Assembly (NCBI RefSeq): GCF_019703835.1
Contig: NZ_AP023055.1
Coordinates: 372,001 to 436,000, forward strand
Reading direction: 5' to 3'
DNA: 64,000 nucleotides
Origin: Thaumasiovibrio subtropicus
Lineage (GTDB): Bacteria > Pseudomonadota > Gammaproteobacteria > Enterobacterales > Vibrionaceae
A program made the position numbers and the translations under genes. This document shows, piece by piece, positions 9,201-17,125 of the stretch. The notes below the pieces were generated by a model. The model did no database searches, was not told where the DNA came from, and saw nothing but the letters and a program-made list of their open reading frames with translations. Numbering within the stretch: the first letter of the stretch is position 1; the number at the start of each line of letters is the position of its first letter.

Positions 9201-10190
9201 CGCTTCGGTGATTGGACTGTTAATTGAGAGATTGTCCACCTTAAGGTGATTTGGTGATGCTTCGATAGTGGAAGTGATGGTTAAAGGCGCTGCGTGCTGT
9301 GCATCAAAACCGAGTAGTTGTTGTATCGGCTGGGTGTTGAGCCAGTCAATATGCGTCGAAATGCGCCAATCTTGATCATACTGGCCAGTCAGGGAGATAT
9401 CTGCTCCCGCATAGTGACCATCAAACTGAAATTCCCCTGCATTCCCATCGAGTAAACGCATGAGTTGGCCCTGTAATGTCAGCGTATAGGGCTGCATTAA
9501 CATTTGCCCATTGGCATCGAGTTGCCAGTTATCTGCAACTGCACTGTCGGAGATTGGGGAGAGCGCAAGACTGTCTAAGTAAGCGCTAAAGTGCTGCGTA
9601 TCGTCGGAGTAGCTGACACTGAGATTGCTTGCGGCGATCGGCCCGGCAATAGCAATACGAAAAGGATCGCTTGAAGAGGCAGGCGAGGGTGTTGCTGATG
9701 TTTGGGAAGGGAACTGCCAGTTTGGCCCCGGATGATCGTCGACAAGTTGTAAATGGGTATCGGCAACCAAAAATTGCTGAATTTCGATGCGTTTTGAAAG
9801 TAAAGGCAATAGTGAAAGCTGCAATTGCGCCTCACCAGCAATCAGCAAGGGCTGATTGGGAAAGTTGTCGTCATCACTCGGTAAGCCGGGAATGGTTAAG
9901 CCTTGTAGCTTAAGCTGCGGTTGCCAACTCAATGAGAGCGTTAAGTCGCCGTCGATATCGATTTGTCGTCCAGTACTCTCTGCGGCAAGGGTTAAGATAT
10001 AGGCTTGGAAGCGTTTAAGGTTGATGTCGACCCCAACGGTAAGGCACGCGCTCATCGCCGCACAGAGAAAAACGAGCATTAATGTGAGTACTTTTATCGT
10101 TTTTGTTGTTGATTTTATGATGACGCTTGATTCGGGTTTCGTTTCCGAGGGCTTGCTATGGTGAGAGGGCGCGGGTTGTGGCTTTTCCAT
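6255..10190 (-). CDS. AsmA family protein, large inner-membrane-anchored periplasmic protein
   Basis: 1311 aa. A short cytoplasmic N-terminus (1-32) precedes one TM helix (about 33-55, VLTLMLVFLCAAMSACL). The AsmA N-terminal domain follows with the typical ITLAAESTGRQIDIDGDLTLS-like segment, then about 900 residues of repeated beta-strand blocks (DISLTG, LSLQGQL, NGHF) and an AsmA-C domain near the end (GFIGFAAWP, LLNCVAAGIDI, VNGRFNASY, QIFGLQTPIEIQGSF). AsmA-like proteins form beta-groove bridges implicated in phospholipid transport to, or assembly of, the outer membrane. The length puts it in the long YhdP/TamB-like size class, although the domain order is AsmA (COG2982). Single gene, no frameshift across 3.9 kb, divergent from the 10434 gene. 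Confidence 0.88.
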   Translation of the reverse strand: MEKPQPAPSHHSKPSETKPESSVIIKSTTKTIKVLTLMLVFLCAAMSACLTVGVDINLKRFQAYILTLAAESTGRQIDIDGDLTLSLSWQPQLKLQGLTIPGLPSDDDNFPNQPLLIAGEAQLQLSLLPLLSKRIEIQQFLVADTHLQLVDDHPGPNWQFPSQTSATPSPASSSDPFRIAIAGPIAASNLSVSYSDDTQHFSAYLDSLALSPISDSAVADNWQLDANGQMLMQPYTLTLQGQLMRLLDGNAGEFQFDGHYAGADISLTGQYDQDWRISTHIDWLNTQPIQQLLGFDAQHAAPLTITSTIEASPNHLKVDNLSINSPITEADGKLAIVLGNHNHIDGHLNIPYIDLRPWLQPEPMPMMRAFSSDEPQKSPLQLALDRWLKETSTSLSIKIGEILGLGTPVEELALHVNGREGILEVPVNANIANVRFEGAAEIDATNWVPALSMTLGATDSPLGDMAGWLTGMYYAKGHLTHAELALQTHGVSLKEWLNNSALSLEIDNAFVDWGAQAHYAITEARLTGGMHRPFQSHLQGEILGTPATFTFQAGTLNDVIMNQDWQAAIKLESPALNITGEGLLKQTRWQNGSHFNFSASSDNIALLGRWLGTTETLTGDLSLQGQLVYLDDEIHFSMPDIALLDTRGDLALRWKPSTSRPFLQFDAAFSRLDFSQFAQFLEDEHLPQVEQTIPTQGVNLDLPLLPEEIVIADADINLHVKHLQWEQQTIKQLRFKGKVRDGEMATSPFSAHYLGSHYQGDISLALSSHQLSAQLNIGVNDPNISSMLEAFDIAGRDDIEMTLNSASLALALQGRTLIELMEHADLTLEMTGGYLRLNDAFSDHALTIDVNNGHFVTGPNSQTHLIVTGEAQSLPVSIQVNSLSLKQINDGRNTIPLELDVKLGELDIRAKSTMAFPLTIHDLQMALHLSLPDLSTLNAFTGVDLPPYGPLSLSTHLSTRNDGYYLDDLQLTVNESHLTGNGHFLPPENDNLVPQIGLQLSAPYIQLDDFKTENWQAWLKEEATSTPIDQQAVPVVSPEGLHWAEVNLAVNVDEVRSGKDWLGAGELNLTLQDGQLAVAPLHINIPGGGVTIESQIRAEGEMFDIRLQGELDTFDYGIIARRRDPDTSMYGTLSTRFQLSSLANSPDTLMNNANGFIGFAAWPKAYDAGLIDLWAVSLTNAILPSFTDEETSLLNCVAAGIDITQGEMTQRELLLDTSRIQVNGRFNASYANRDFALYLAPRSKRAQIFGLQTPIEIQGSFEDFDFNVPWSAIFETSIRFTTSPVISPLRWLFERPIHPDGSAFCQEIWQG

Positions 10191-10433
10191 ATTGGCTTCT
10201 TTCTAGTTAACGGTCAGCTCAGGCGAGAAGAGGATAGCCCTATTATGCGCTTTTTATCCCGAGTCTTTGTAAGACTTTTTGCAACAAAACATGACGTTCT
10301 TCCTGACGAAAATGGATGTCTCGCATAGAAGAGAACAAGCGTTATTTATTTTTCTGTTGCCTATTTCTTGTTCAATCAATTTAATTTATACTCTTTGGCA
10401 ACAAGATAAAGTTGTTTGATTTTCTGGTGAGTC

Positions 10434-10739
10434 ATGAAGAGTTTATTAGTCTTAATCAGCGCGATTCTGTGGACCGTCGGCCGTTATCAGATCCTTCCAA
10501 AGGCGCAGTGGCAATCACGCCATTGGTTGATAAAAGGTGCCGCAATCTCACTAGCAATCGTGCCAATTTGCTTGTTAGCCCATTGGTCGCACTTTATTTC
10601 TTTTATGGCGACAACGGGCGTGAATGCGGTTATTGCGGCAGAAATTATCATGCACCTTTTCTTAATAACCGTGGCAATTCAGGGTGTCATTGGCGCTGTG
10701 TTCATTCGCATTTCGTGGAAAGATCGCAAAAGCGTTTAG
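10434..10739 (+). CDS. Small multi-pass membrane protein, unknown
   Basis: 101 aa from ATG 10434 (weak GGTGAG upstream). Three hydrophobic stretches (about 1-20, 33-62, 65-92) make it a small integral inner-membrane protein; it ends with a basic tail (WKDRKSV). No family recognised. It stops five bases before the convergent DJ-1 gene. The alternative overlapping frame (10412-10927) runs antisense through the DJ-1 gene and was dismissed. Confidence 0.6.
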   Translation: MKSLLVLISAILWTVGRYQILPKAQWQSRHWLIKGAAISLAIVPICLLAHWSHFISFMATTGVNAVIAAEIIMHLFLITVAIQGVIGAVFIRISWKDRKSV

Positions 10740-10743
10740 TGAA

Positions 10744-11331
10744 TCATTCCTCTCTAGGTCGCCAGTCAAACTCCATCTGTTTGGCAGTATTGACAGCGAG
10801 CTCTGGGTCAATCAGTTTAGAAACTAAATGTAAGCTCATATCAATCCCAGCAGAAATACCGCCAGATGTGACAATGTTCCCCTCATCTACCCAGCGCACC
10901 CCTTCTTCAACAGTAAGATTAGGGTAGCGTGCGCGCAAATCTGCGATATCTTCCCAATGTGTGGTGACTGAGTGATGTGTAAGAATACCTGCTTCGGCCA
11001 AAAGAAATGCGCCAGTGCAAACAGAGGTCACCATAGTGGCAGTTTGGCTGACGGTTTTAATCCATTGGATTGCCTTGGGGTTGTTGAGTTCATCGAGATG
11101 CATTCCCCCGACAATCATCACAACATCTAGTTGAGGGTGAGCGTCAATGCTGTAATGCGGTAACACCTTGTAGCCACCTCGAGCACTCACAGGCGCGAGG
11201 TGTTCAGCAATGAGATAGACACTGGTTTGTTGGGCGCGAGAGGCGAGCCGATTGGCCGTCGAGAACACTTCAAAAGGGCCGGAAAAGTCCAACACCTCTG
11301 CTTCGTTATAGAGATATATACCTATCTGCAT
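10744..11331 (-). CDS. DJ-1/PfpI (ThiJ) family protein, isonitrile-hydratase-like group
   Basis: 195 aa. The nucleophile elbow is SVCTGAFLLAEAG with Cys105; other family blocks are VLDFSGPFEVF (about 14-24), VVMIVGG (70-76), TTHWED and VTSGGISAGIDM. Members include isonitrile hydratases, glyoxalase III-like enzymes and the N-terminal domain of GATase1-type AraC regulators. Here there is no DNA-binding domain, so it is a stand-alone enzyme-like member of the InhA-type branch. Substrate unknown. The start ATG at 11331 has AGGAGG-like sequence upstream on the minus strand, a strong ribosome binding site. Confidence 0.85.
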   Translation of the reverse strand: MQIGIYLYNEAEVLDFSGPFEVFSTANRLASRAQQTSVYLIAEHLAPVSARGGYKVLPHYSIDAHPQLDVVMIVGGMHLDELNNPKAIQWIKTVSQTATMVTSVCTGAFLLAEAGILTHHSVTTHWEDIADLRARYPNLTVEEGVRWVDEGNIVTSGGISAGIDMSLHLVSKLIDPELAVNTAKQMEFDWRPREE

Positions 11332-11460
11332 GTTAGCCTCCTGCCGACATTACTTGCCAATTTGTAGTTTTATCAGTCTACGTACTCTGTTAACAAAATC
11401 AAACAGATGTCATTTTTATGCACTACGTTGTTTATTGGGGTGTTGAAAAAGGTAGGCAAT

Positions 11461-12000
11461 GTGAAAGGACTAAAGATCGCAGCAATAATGGCGGGCTTGC
11501 TAATGGTATGTGATAGCTATGCGGTAGATCGAGATACTTGGATAGAAATCAGCGATTACACAGCTTACGGTCTTGTGACGGCCTCGATTGCTTGGCCGGC
11601 TTATCAGCGAGACTGGCATGGCGCGACACAGGCTGGGCTAAGTGTTGCATCGGGTACCGTGATTGGTGAAGTCATGAAAGCGCGTTTTGAGAAAGATAGA
11701 CCGGATATGAGCGATAACGATAGTTTTCCTTCCAACCACACCGTGAATGCGTTTTCAGCGGCAACAAATTTACACATTCGGCACGGCTGGCGGGTCGGGC
11801 TCCCAGCCTATGGTATTGCGACGCTTGCGGGTGTTGCTCGGGTCGAAGCCGATAAACACTATTGGGAAGATGTATTGGCAGGTGCTGCGATTGGTATTTT
11901 CACGGGTTGGCTCTTCACCGATAGCCAATCTGGACAGGTTTATGTGGCACCATGGTGGAAAGATGATGCCACGGGTGTGTATGTGTCGGCACGGTGGTGA
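11461..12000 (+). CDS. PAP2 family phosphatase, exported
   Basis: About 179 aa from GTG 11461, preferred over the longer ORF from 11407 because AAAGGTAGG precedes it and the N-terminus then is a signal peptide (KGLKIAAIMAGLLMVCDSYA). The three PAP2 motifs are present: KARFEKDRPD (KxxxxxxRP), PSNHT (variant of PSGH with Asn for Gly) and RVEADKHYWEDVLAG (SRxxxxxHxxxD-like). The family removes phosphate from lipids such as undecaprenyl pyrophosphate or phosphatidylglycerol phosphate on the periplasmic face. It lacks the six-helix layout of classic lipid PAP2 enzymes and resembles short periplasmic forms. Confidence 0.82.
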   Translation: MKGLKIAAIMAGLLMVCDSYAVDRDTWIEISDYTAYGLVTASIAWPAYQRDWHGATQAGLSVASGTVIGEVMKARFEKDRPDMSDNDSFPSNHTVNAFSAATNLHIRHGWRVGLPAYGIATLAGVARVEADKHYWEDVLAGAAIGIFTGWLFTDSQSGQVYVAPWWKDDATGVYVSARW

Positions 12001-12335
12001 CTTAGGTTAATGTTCAATACTAGTGATGTGACAGCGCTTGTGTCCTAGACCCAATGTGAATAGTCTCGTAATGTACATAACTGCGCTGTAAGCGAATAAT
12101 TTTGGGGTAAGGGTAAGCTGCGTAAAGATCATTGCGAAATTTATAGACGCAAAAACTTAACGACAAGGCGACCCAAGTCCGGGCTGCAATCTAAGATGGC
12201 AAGCAAGGGCAGGAGACTTTTCTATCACGAGTAGTTAAACATCGCTATAGAGCTGCTCCCACGAATTAATGTAGCTGGTAATTCCCATATCCGGGTTGCG
12301 GGATTATCAGCAAGTGAAAAACCGAGGCAAAAGCA
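12001..12335. other. Intergenic region, no gene seen
   Basis: 335 bp between the PAP2 gene and the 12336 gene. No ORF with a start signal, no clear terminator and no repeat family member was found. A promoter for the downstream small gene is expected here, but none can be named with confidence. Confidence 0.5.
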
Positions 12336-12587
12336 ATGAAAGACTCAATAACAATTGATCACGCGTATAAGGCGATGTATTTATACTTGGATAAACTCTA
12401 CACACTGACAAATTCCGACGATTTAGCTGGTTTCTTAGGCAGCATGTCATTGCTAGATGATGGTATGCCAGCTGATAGTGCCGTTTGGAGTGATTGGCTA
12501 GAAGCTATTGAAAAAGCTAGCCAAGATCCGGATATACGCTTGAAGATTATGAGTAACTGGCGTGACAACTTGGAGCAGGAAGAGTAA
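12336..12587 (+). CDS. Small acidic protein of unknown function
   Basis: 83 aa from ATG 12336 (GAGG ten bases upstream). Predicted mostly helical and acidic: AYKAMYLYLDKLYTLTNSDD, LAGFLGSMSLLDDGMPAD, WSDWLEAIEKA and a C-terminal DNLEQEE. There is no signal peptide. Proteins of this look occur next to polymorphic-toxin or immunity genes in several gamma-proteobacteria, but I cannot name a family. A good rho-independent terminator follows (12607-12638), supporting a real single-gene transcript. Confidence 0.6.
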   Translation: MKDSITIDHAYKAMYLYLDKLYTLTNSDDLAGFLGSMSLLDDGMPADSAVWSDWLEAIEKASQDPDIRLKIMSNWRDNLEQEE

Positions 12588-12606
12588 GGATCTTTATGGC
12601 GAGAGT

Positions 12607-12638
12607 GGTAGTCGGTTTAGGTTGACTACCTCTTTTTA
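12607..12638 (+). terminator. Rho-independent terminator
   Basis: GGTAGTC (12607-12613) pairs with GACTACC (12624-12630) over a ten-base loop, followed by TCTTTTT. It lies 20 bp after the 12336 gene. Confidence 0.7.
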
Positions 12639-12920
12639 GGTATCCTAGCCTCATTAAGTTATTGAGTCTTTTTGAAGCCGTCCCATATTTTATTGATGGT
12701 ATGTCTGGCATCAATAACAAATGGTGTAGGCGGCGATGCACTTTCTATTTTCTGTAGCGACAAGTTCTCACCTATTTCGTATTTATCGTGAAGCGATTCA
12801 GCTGGAACTTTTTCTAAGAAAAGAACAAGTGAATAGTTTCTGCAGTGACAAGAAAAAGATGCTCACATAAGAATTTCGGTATCGAATTGTGTGTGAAAAG
12901 TAGTATGTAGATACCACCTG
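12639..12920. other. Intergenic region, no gene seen
   Basis: About 280 bp between the terminator and the end of the gate-domain gene. A minus-strand ORF at 12547-12741 overlaps the 12336 gene and has no start signal, so it is disregarded. Confidence 0.45.
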
Positions 12921-13862
12921 TTAGCGCAGCGCTGGGTTAGGGCTCATCCAATACCTTCCCCAAATCGCGATAACAATAATGGCGAATACGAGTCTCGCCC
13001 ATAGGATAGCCATGATATCTGCGCCGAGTAGGAGAATAAGTAAGGTATCCTCAATCACACTGTGACAGAGGCCAAGGAAGCTCATTACCAGTAAGGTGTC
13101 GCGTTTAGAAATGTGGCCTTGTTTCACTTCATCGATCAACAGACCAGCGCCGAATGACAGCCCCAATGTTGCGCCAATGACGGTAATATTAGCGGCCTCT
13201 TTTCCAAGCGTCAGACTTCTAAGCAGAGGGTAAAGCGCTTTGTGCATTAGGGCTTCAATACCTAGCCAGCGCAATATTCTCAGCAAAAGAATTAATCCGC
13301 TCAGAATGAATAGAATAGAGAGTAGCATTGAGGCTTGATCTTTTATCCATCCGAGTAGGGTTGTATCGATTGCGATGGCAGGTTGCCACATCAAGGATAC
13401 GGGTTGTTGTTGCCAATGGCCGAAGGTGTAGATTTGGTTGAGTATCGCACCGAGTACAATCGCACCACCTACGCGCACAATAATCGTTGCTCGCCAACTA
13501 ACGCCCGTCGCTTTCGCAACAGCGCCTTCTACCGGAATGGCATGACCGATAAGAATCATAGTGCCTAACACAGAGACGTCCGCGATGGTGATCACTTCAT
13601 TGGCAGCCACACTGTAAAACACGACCATCGCTGTGTAGATATTCGTGAGTAAGGCCACTGCCCAAACAAGCCCCATGCTGTCTGATAAGTCAACCAATGC
13701 CATCACAGGAGAAAGCAAGCTCGCAAGCCAGTCGGTTGCGCCAAAAAAATCTAAGATCTTAACCACGATGGTAGCGGGGATCAGTACCTTTAGCAGTGCG
13801 ATATAAACGCGAGAGATATCTCTAGCAACTTGTTGAAGTGGCTGGAGTGAGAGTTGACGCAT
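12921..13862 (-). CDS. Nucleoside-recognition (gate) domain membrane protein
   Basis: 313 aa with about eight hydrophobic segments. The two gate-domain halves are visible: residues about 20-135 (VLIPATIVVKIL, WAVALLTNIYTAMV, GTMILIGHAIPVEGAVAK) and about 180-300 (SILFILSGLILLLR, GATLGLSFGAGLLIDEVK, VMSFLGLCHSVIEDTLLI). The IGHAIPVEGAVAK/LCHSVIEDT pair is typical of the SpmA/YjiH-like nucleoside-recognition family. The function is transport-like but the substrate is unproven. It is divergent from the Lrp-type regulator at 13982, which may control it. Confidence 0.8.
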   Translation of the reverse strand: MRQLSLQPLQQVARDISRVYIALLKVLIPATIVVKILDFFGATDWLASLLSPVMALVDLSDSMGLVWAVALLTNIYTAMVVFYSVAANEVITIADVSVLGTMILIGHAIPVEGAVAKATGVSWRATIIVRVGGAIVLGAILNQIYTFGHWQQQPVSLMWQPAIAIDTTLLGWIKDQASMLLSILFILSGLILLLRILRWLGIEALMHKALYPLLRSLTLGKEAANITVIGATLGLSFGAGLLIDEVKQGHISKRDTLLVMSFLGLCHSVIEDTLLILLLGADIMAILWARLVFAIIVIAIWGRYWMSPNPALR

Positions 13863-13981
13863 GATGGGCCTCTGACCGCATTGGAGTGAATAACGCTATT
13901 ATATAAATCAGCGAAGAAATCATTTCTCTTTTAAGACAAATAGTTTATAAAAATTTCTTTCTTTTACATGGATTGTAAATA

Positions 13982-14452
13982 ATGTTTCTTGACCGGCTGG
14001 ATAAAGCCATATTGCGCACATTGCAAGCGGATTGTTCAATTTCGAATGTAAAACTGGCTGATAAAGTAGGCTTGTCGCCGCCAGCGTGCTTGAAAAGAGT
14101 GCAGCGTTTGCACCGAGAGCGCGTGATTGATCGTCAAGTCGCGATATTGAACCCGTTAAAACTGGGGGGAGTGCTTCACTTGGTGGTGGAAGTCTACATG
14201 GAGCGTGACCAAAAGCATCTGAACGATGATTTTGTCCGCCGTGTTCAACAAACACCTCAGGTGAAAGAGTGCTATCAAGTGACAGGTGAAGTTGACTTTG
14301 TATTGATCATTGATGTCCCTAATATGGCCGATTATGAACTGCTCTGCGAAGAGCTGCTTTATAGCCATGCGAACATGAAGTCGTTTAAGACTTTGATTTC
14401 AATGAATCGCGTGAAATACGATACACAAATGGTGGTCGAAGAGAGGGACTGA
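13982..14452 (+). CDS. Lrp/AsnC family transcriptional regulator
   Basis: 156 aa from ATG 13982. N-terminal winged HTH (LDRLDKAILRTLQADCSISN to LKRVQRLHRERVIDRQV, about 3-55), then the RAM/AsnC ligand-binding domain (VVEVYMERDQ, VRRVQQTPQVKECYQVTGEVDF at about 77-105). Members form octamers that sense amino acids. The divergent 12921-13862 membrane gene is the likely neighbour target. The Shine-Dalgarno upstream of ATG is poor. A repeat fragment follows the gene. Confidence 0.9.
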   Translation: MFLDRLDKAILRTLQADCSISNVKLADKVGLSPPACLKRVQRLHRERVIDRQVAILNPLKLGGVLHLVVEVYMERDQKHLNDDFVRRVQQTPQVKECYQVTGEVDFVLIIDVPNMADYELLCEELLYSHANMKSFKTLISMNRVKYDTQMVVEERD

Positions 14453-14487
14453 TAGGTGTTGACTTTACTACTCTAAAATCTTGCCGT

Positions 14488-14586
14488 GCCTAGCTGACAA
14501 ATCTAGACGTTCCCGCTGAACAAGCACCGCAAGGTGGATTAGGCCTGTTAACCGTTGCTCACCATCTTGAGGTGGCTTGGGTATAT
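14488..14586. repeat. Rearranged fragment of the 265-bp interspersed repeat
   Basis: Contains CCTAGCTGACAAATCTAGACG and CCCGCTGAACAAGCACC, equivalent to the right-end interior, and further on CATCTTGAGGTGGCTTGGGTAT, a terminal arm. The order suggests two overlapping damaged copies. It lies between the Lrp gene and the end of the 14591 gene. Confidence 0.6.
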
Positions 14587-14590
14587 AAAC

Positions 14591-15244
14591 TTACATTTTC
14601 AAAATAGACTTTTCGGAAATTAATGATCTTGTTTTGGTGTCAAAGACCTTATAGATTATTTGGTTACCTTCTTTTACTAGCAAGTTTAGTTGACTGTTTG
14701 AATAGTCATACTCATGACTAACTACCTGATTTCCTTTTACATTTAAGCAGCTGTAGTGCTTTCCGTCAGCATCGCTCATGCATACATTTGATCTTAGGTA
14801 CTGGTCTTTGACTTGAAAATAGAGATGATCAACAACGGCTTTCTCCGTTCCAACATCATACGATCTAAGCTGATCCATTTTTTCTATTTCTTGATTATGA
14901 TTAGGTAACAGCCAAGATGGCTCTTCATTATCTCTGTTTATAAATAGAATGTTGACTAGCCGACGATGACGACCTTTTGATTGAACTGCCAACACATTTT
15001 CAGAATAAACACGGATGTATTTGATGCCTCTTCCGGGAATGTGGTCAATATGGGAAAGTACAATTTTTTCTTTTGCATCGCTATTCGAGGATTCGACTTC
15101 TACAGTGCCTGTGCGACGATGCGTCACGTCTTCATAGACAAATATACTGACAATTATTGAAGACGCTATAAGAAGTATCAGAAAGAGTATTGAGTTTACT
15201 CGGTCGATGATTTTAAACAGCTGCGTTGCCTTCATCACTTTCAC
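14591..15244 (-). CDS. Membrane-anchored protein of unknown function, last gene of island 2
   Basis: 217 aa. Short cytoplasmic N-terminus, one TM helix (about 17-37, ILFLILLIASSIIVSIFVY), then a periplasmic domain of about 175 residues containing two Cys (NVCMSDADGKHYSCLNV) that could form a disulfide. No family recognised. It lies at the distal end of the minus-strand row of probable immunity genes starting at 19515, separated from the SUKH pseudogene by 230 bp. A periplasmic anchored domain would suit an inhibitor of a periplasm-acting effector; this is inference. Confidence 0.6.
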   Translation of the reverse strand: MKVMKATQLFKIIDRVNSILFLILLIASSIIVSIFVYEDVTHRRTGTVEVESSNSDAKEKIVLSHIDHIPGRGIKYIRVYSENVLAVQSKGRHRRLVNILFINRDNEEPSWLLPNHNQEIEKMDQLRSYDVGTEKAVVDHLYFQVKDQYLRSNVCMSDADGKHYSCLNVKGNQVVSHEYDYSNSQLNLLVKEGNQIIYKVFDTKTRSLISEKSILKM

Positions 15245-15473
15245 CTTAATAGATATTAAAGGAGTCTGTCGGCCACAAAGAAAGGTGAAGCCTTACCCCG
15301 CCAAAGATCTGTCTAGTAGATATCTCGCGATAGATTAAATGATTCACAGATAAAAGAAAGGCAAGGAGAGGTCGAGCAGGTCGCAAAAAGTAGAGAAAAT
15401 AAGTCGCTTTTCATACATGGATAGTAAACGGAGCAACGATAATCGATTAGCGCACCCAGTCTTTACTATCTGT

Positions 15474-16243
15474 TCAGAAAATATCTGTTCCCGATATACA
15501 CTGACTGAGTATTTCATGTGCTGTAGTTGATTTTCTAGTCGATAAAATTTGTAAAGCTTCTTCGGAGGTCACATTTAAATCTAAAAATAATTTCACAAGA
15601 TTTTCAAAAATATCTAGATCTTCTAATTTACTTTTCATGATTCCATCTATAATATATCCAAGATATAGTTCTCTTAGTTCAATGTTTTTGTATAAGTGAA
15701 GGTTTTCTCTAATGAAATTAATTGCGCATGATAAATCTTCCTTATTACCATGCTTAGAGTAAGCGTAATCTCGTATTTTCTTAATTTGCTATAAATCATT
15801 AATCTTTCGTAATATTTGCTTAACTTTTCTATGATGTCTGAATAATACGAATCTAGATCTGTCTTGGTACTTGAAGAGACACCTTCATCAAGATTATAGT
15901 AAGTGACGTCGGGGTTCTGGTTTCCATCGCATACGATATACCAGAATTCTATTCCGTCAAATGTTCGTAAGAGAATGGCGTTTTTAGGTATGTCGAAATC
16001 TACACCATCTTGCTCTGCCTCTTTTTGTAGCTCATCTCTATAACCGATAATATCTGGGTATTGAATGAAACCATCAATCTCTAATGACTTCCCGAGGTAT
16101 GATTGAAACACCCTATATTTTTCTGGTAATAAAATGTTTTCCTTACACTCTATTTCATTGAGTTTCTCATTGCTTATACCGTAACAACTGTATTTTACGG
16201 CAAACTTTGCTATCTTTCTTAAAATCGTTTCAGTATGTATCAT
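15474..16243 (-). pseudogene. SUKH (SMI1/KNR4) immunity-like gene with one frameshift
   Basis: The first 160 residues read as a SUKH-type domain: FAVKYSCYGISNEKLNEIE, LLPEKYRVFQSYLGKSL, then DIPKNAILLRTFDGIEFWYI and YYNLDEGVSSSTKTDLDSYY. At the A run complementary to 15777-15780 the frame slips and an open ORF would end at 15674 with unrelated sequence. Adding one A restores a frame reading KIRDYAYSKHGNKEDL and on through about 90 further codons to a TGA at 15474-15476, as expected for SUKH proteins with a helical C-terminal extension. SUKH proteins neutralise nuclease-type toxins of contact and type VI systems. Confidence 0.75.
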
Positions 16244-16287
16244 GACTCACTTTAATCCATTCAAGCAATTAGTTAGAAGTTATCGTA

Positions 16288-17043
16288 CTATATAAGCTTG
16301 ATATTTCTTTTTCCAAGTGCAATAGATAGCTCTTCTGAATTTAGGTCTTCTTGGTATATCTTAATGCTCTTCGGGTTTATCATTTCACAAAGATCGACTA
16401 CAAAATCTTCTGAATAATGATTTCCAGAAAGATGAATTGAACTGATAGAAGGGCTTATTAATGATTTTAACTCACTTCTAGCAAGTTCATTAACATCGAG
16501 AACAAGTGTGTCTTGAATAACATCAAGGCTTGTCACTATATCATTTAGGTCTATCTTAATAGGGAGATTCAACTGATTGATCAAGCCTTGAGCGCCTTGT
16601 TTTCTCATAGATAGCAGCATTGAGACTAGTTCTCCGTCATCATTCAGAGAAATATCGTACCTGCCAAACTCTCTGCTTTCTATTTCGATCCTATGGACAA
16701 ATAGCTTATCTTCTAATGAGTAATCAATGTCAATCACGTAGCCAGTGAGCGGCTCCCCATTGATATAGTAGACTTCGCAGTAATCCACTTCGTCCTCTTC
16801 ATATACCTTGTGCTCGAGATGGGTAGCTGACTGTATTACGCCATTTTCAACATGCTCAATGAATCCTTGGTTGTTCTCGGTAATGGAGTAAACATTACCA
16901 GTGAACAGAGCACTACTAAAGTATGTCTTTCCAGCATGATATGTTGTATGTTTCTTTAAAATCTCAATGGTCTGAATCTCAAGTTCGTTTCTATGTGGAG
17001 CTGCCTTAATGCAAGTTAAAGTTAAATAGATTTGACGAATAGA
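16288..17043 (-). pseudogene. YwqK/MORN-like immunity gene, shortened and without a start codon
   Basis: The longest ORF with a start is 16288-16788 (GTG, 166 aa), but the same frame is open upstream to 17043 and reads TGNVYSITENNQGFIEHVEN and LEHKVYEEDEVDYCEV, closely matching residues 41-85 of the neighbour at 17126-17989. No ATG, GTG or TTG occurs in those 85 codons. Relative to the neighbour it also lacks about 45 central residues (the CERSYEKNFTVWDEQGRVT region). So it is a paralogue with a lost start and an internal deletion; a truncated product from GTG 16788 is still possible. C-terminal homology includes the HYSEDFVVDLCEMINPKSIKI block. Confidence 0.65.
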
Positions 17044-17125
17044 TCAAGGTGGTCACGATTCTATAATAACTATGTTCAGATAGTTTATCACTTCATAGAG
17101 TTTATGATATAAGATTATTGATTCT

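Noticed and set aside
6791..9913. Several 60-120-codon ORFs antisense or out of frame to the AsmA gene
   Set aside because: All are shadows of one intact 1311-codon gene.
10412..10927. 171-codon plus-strand ORF
   Set aside because: Overlaps the 10434 gene in another frame and runs antisense through the DJ-1 gene.
12001..12335. Possible RNA gene in the gap before the 12336 gene
   Set aside because: No stable fold, terminator or known consensus could be identified by eye.
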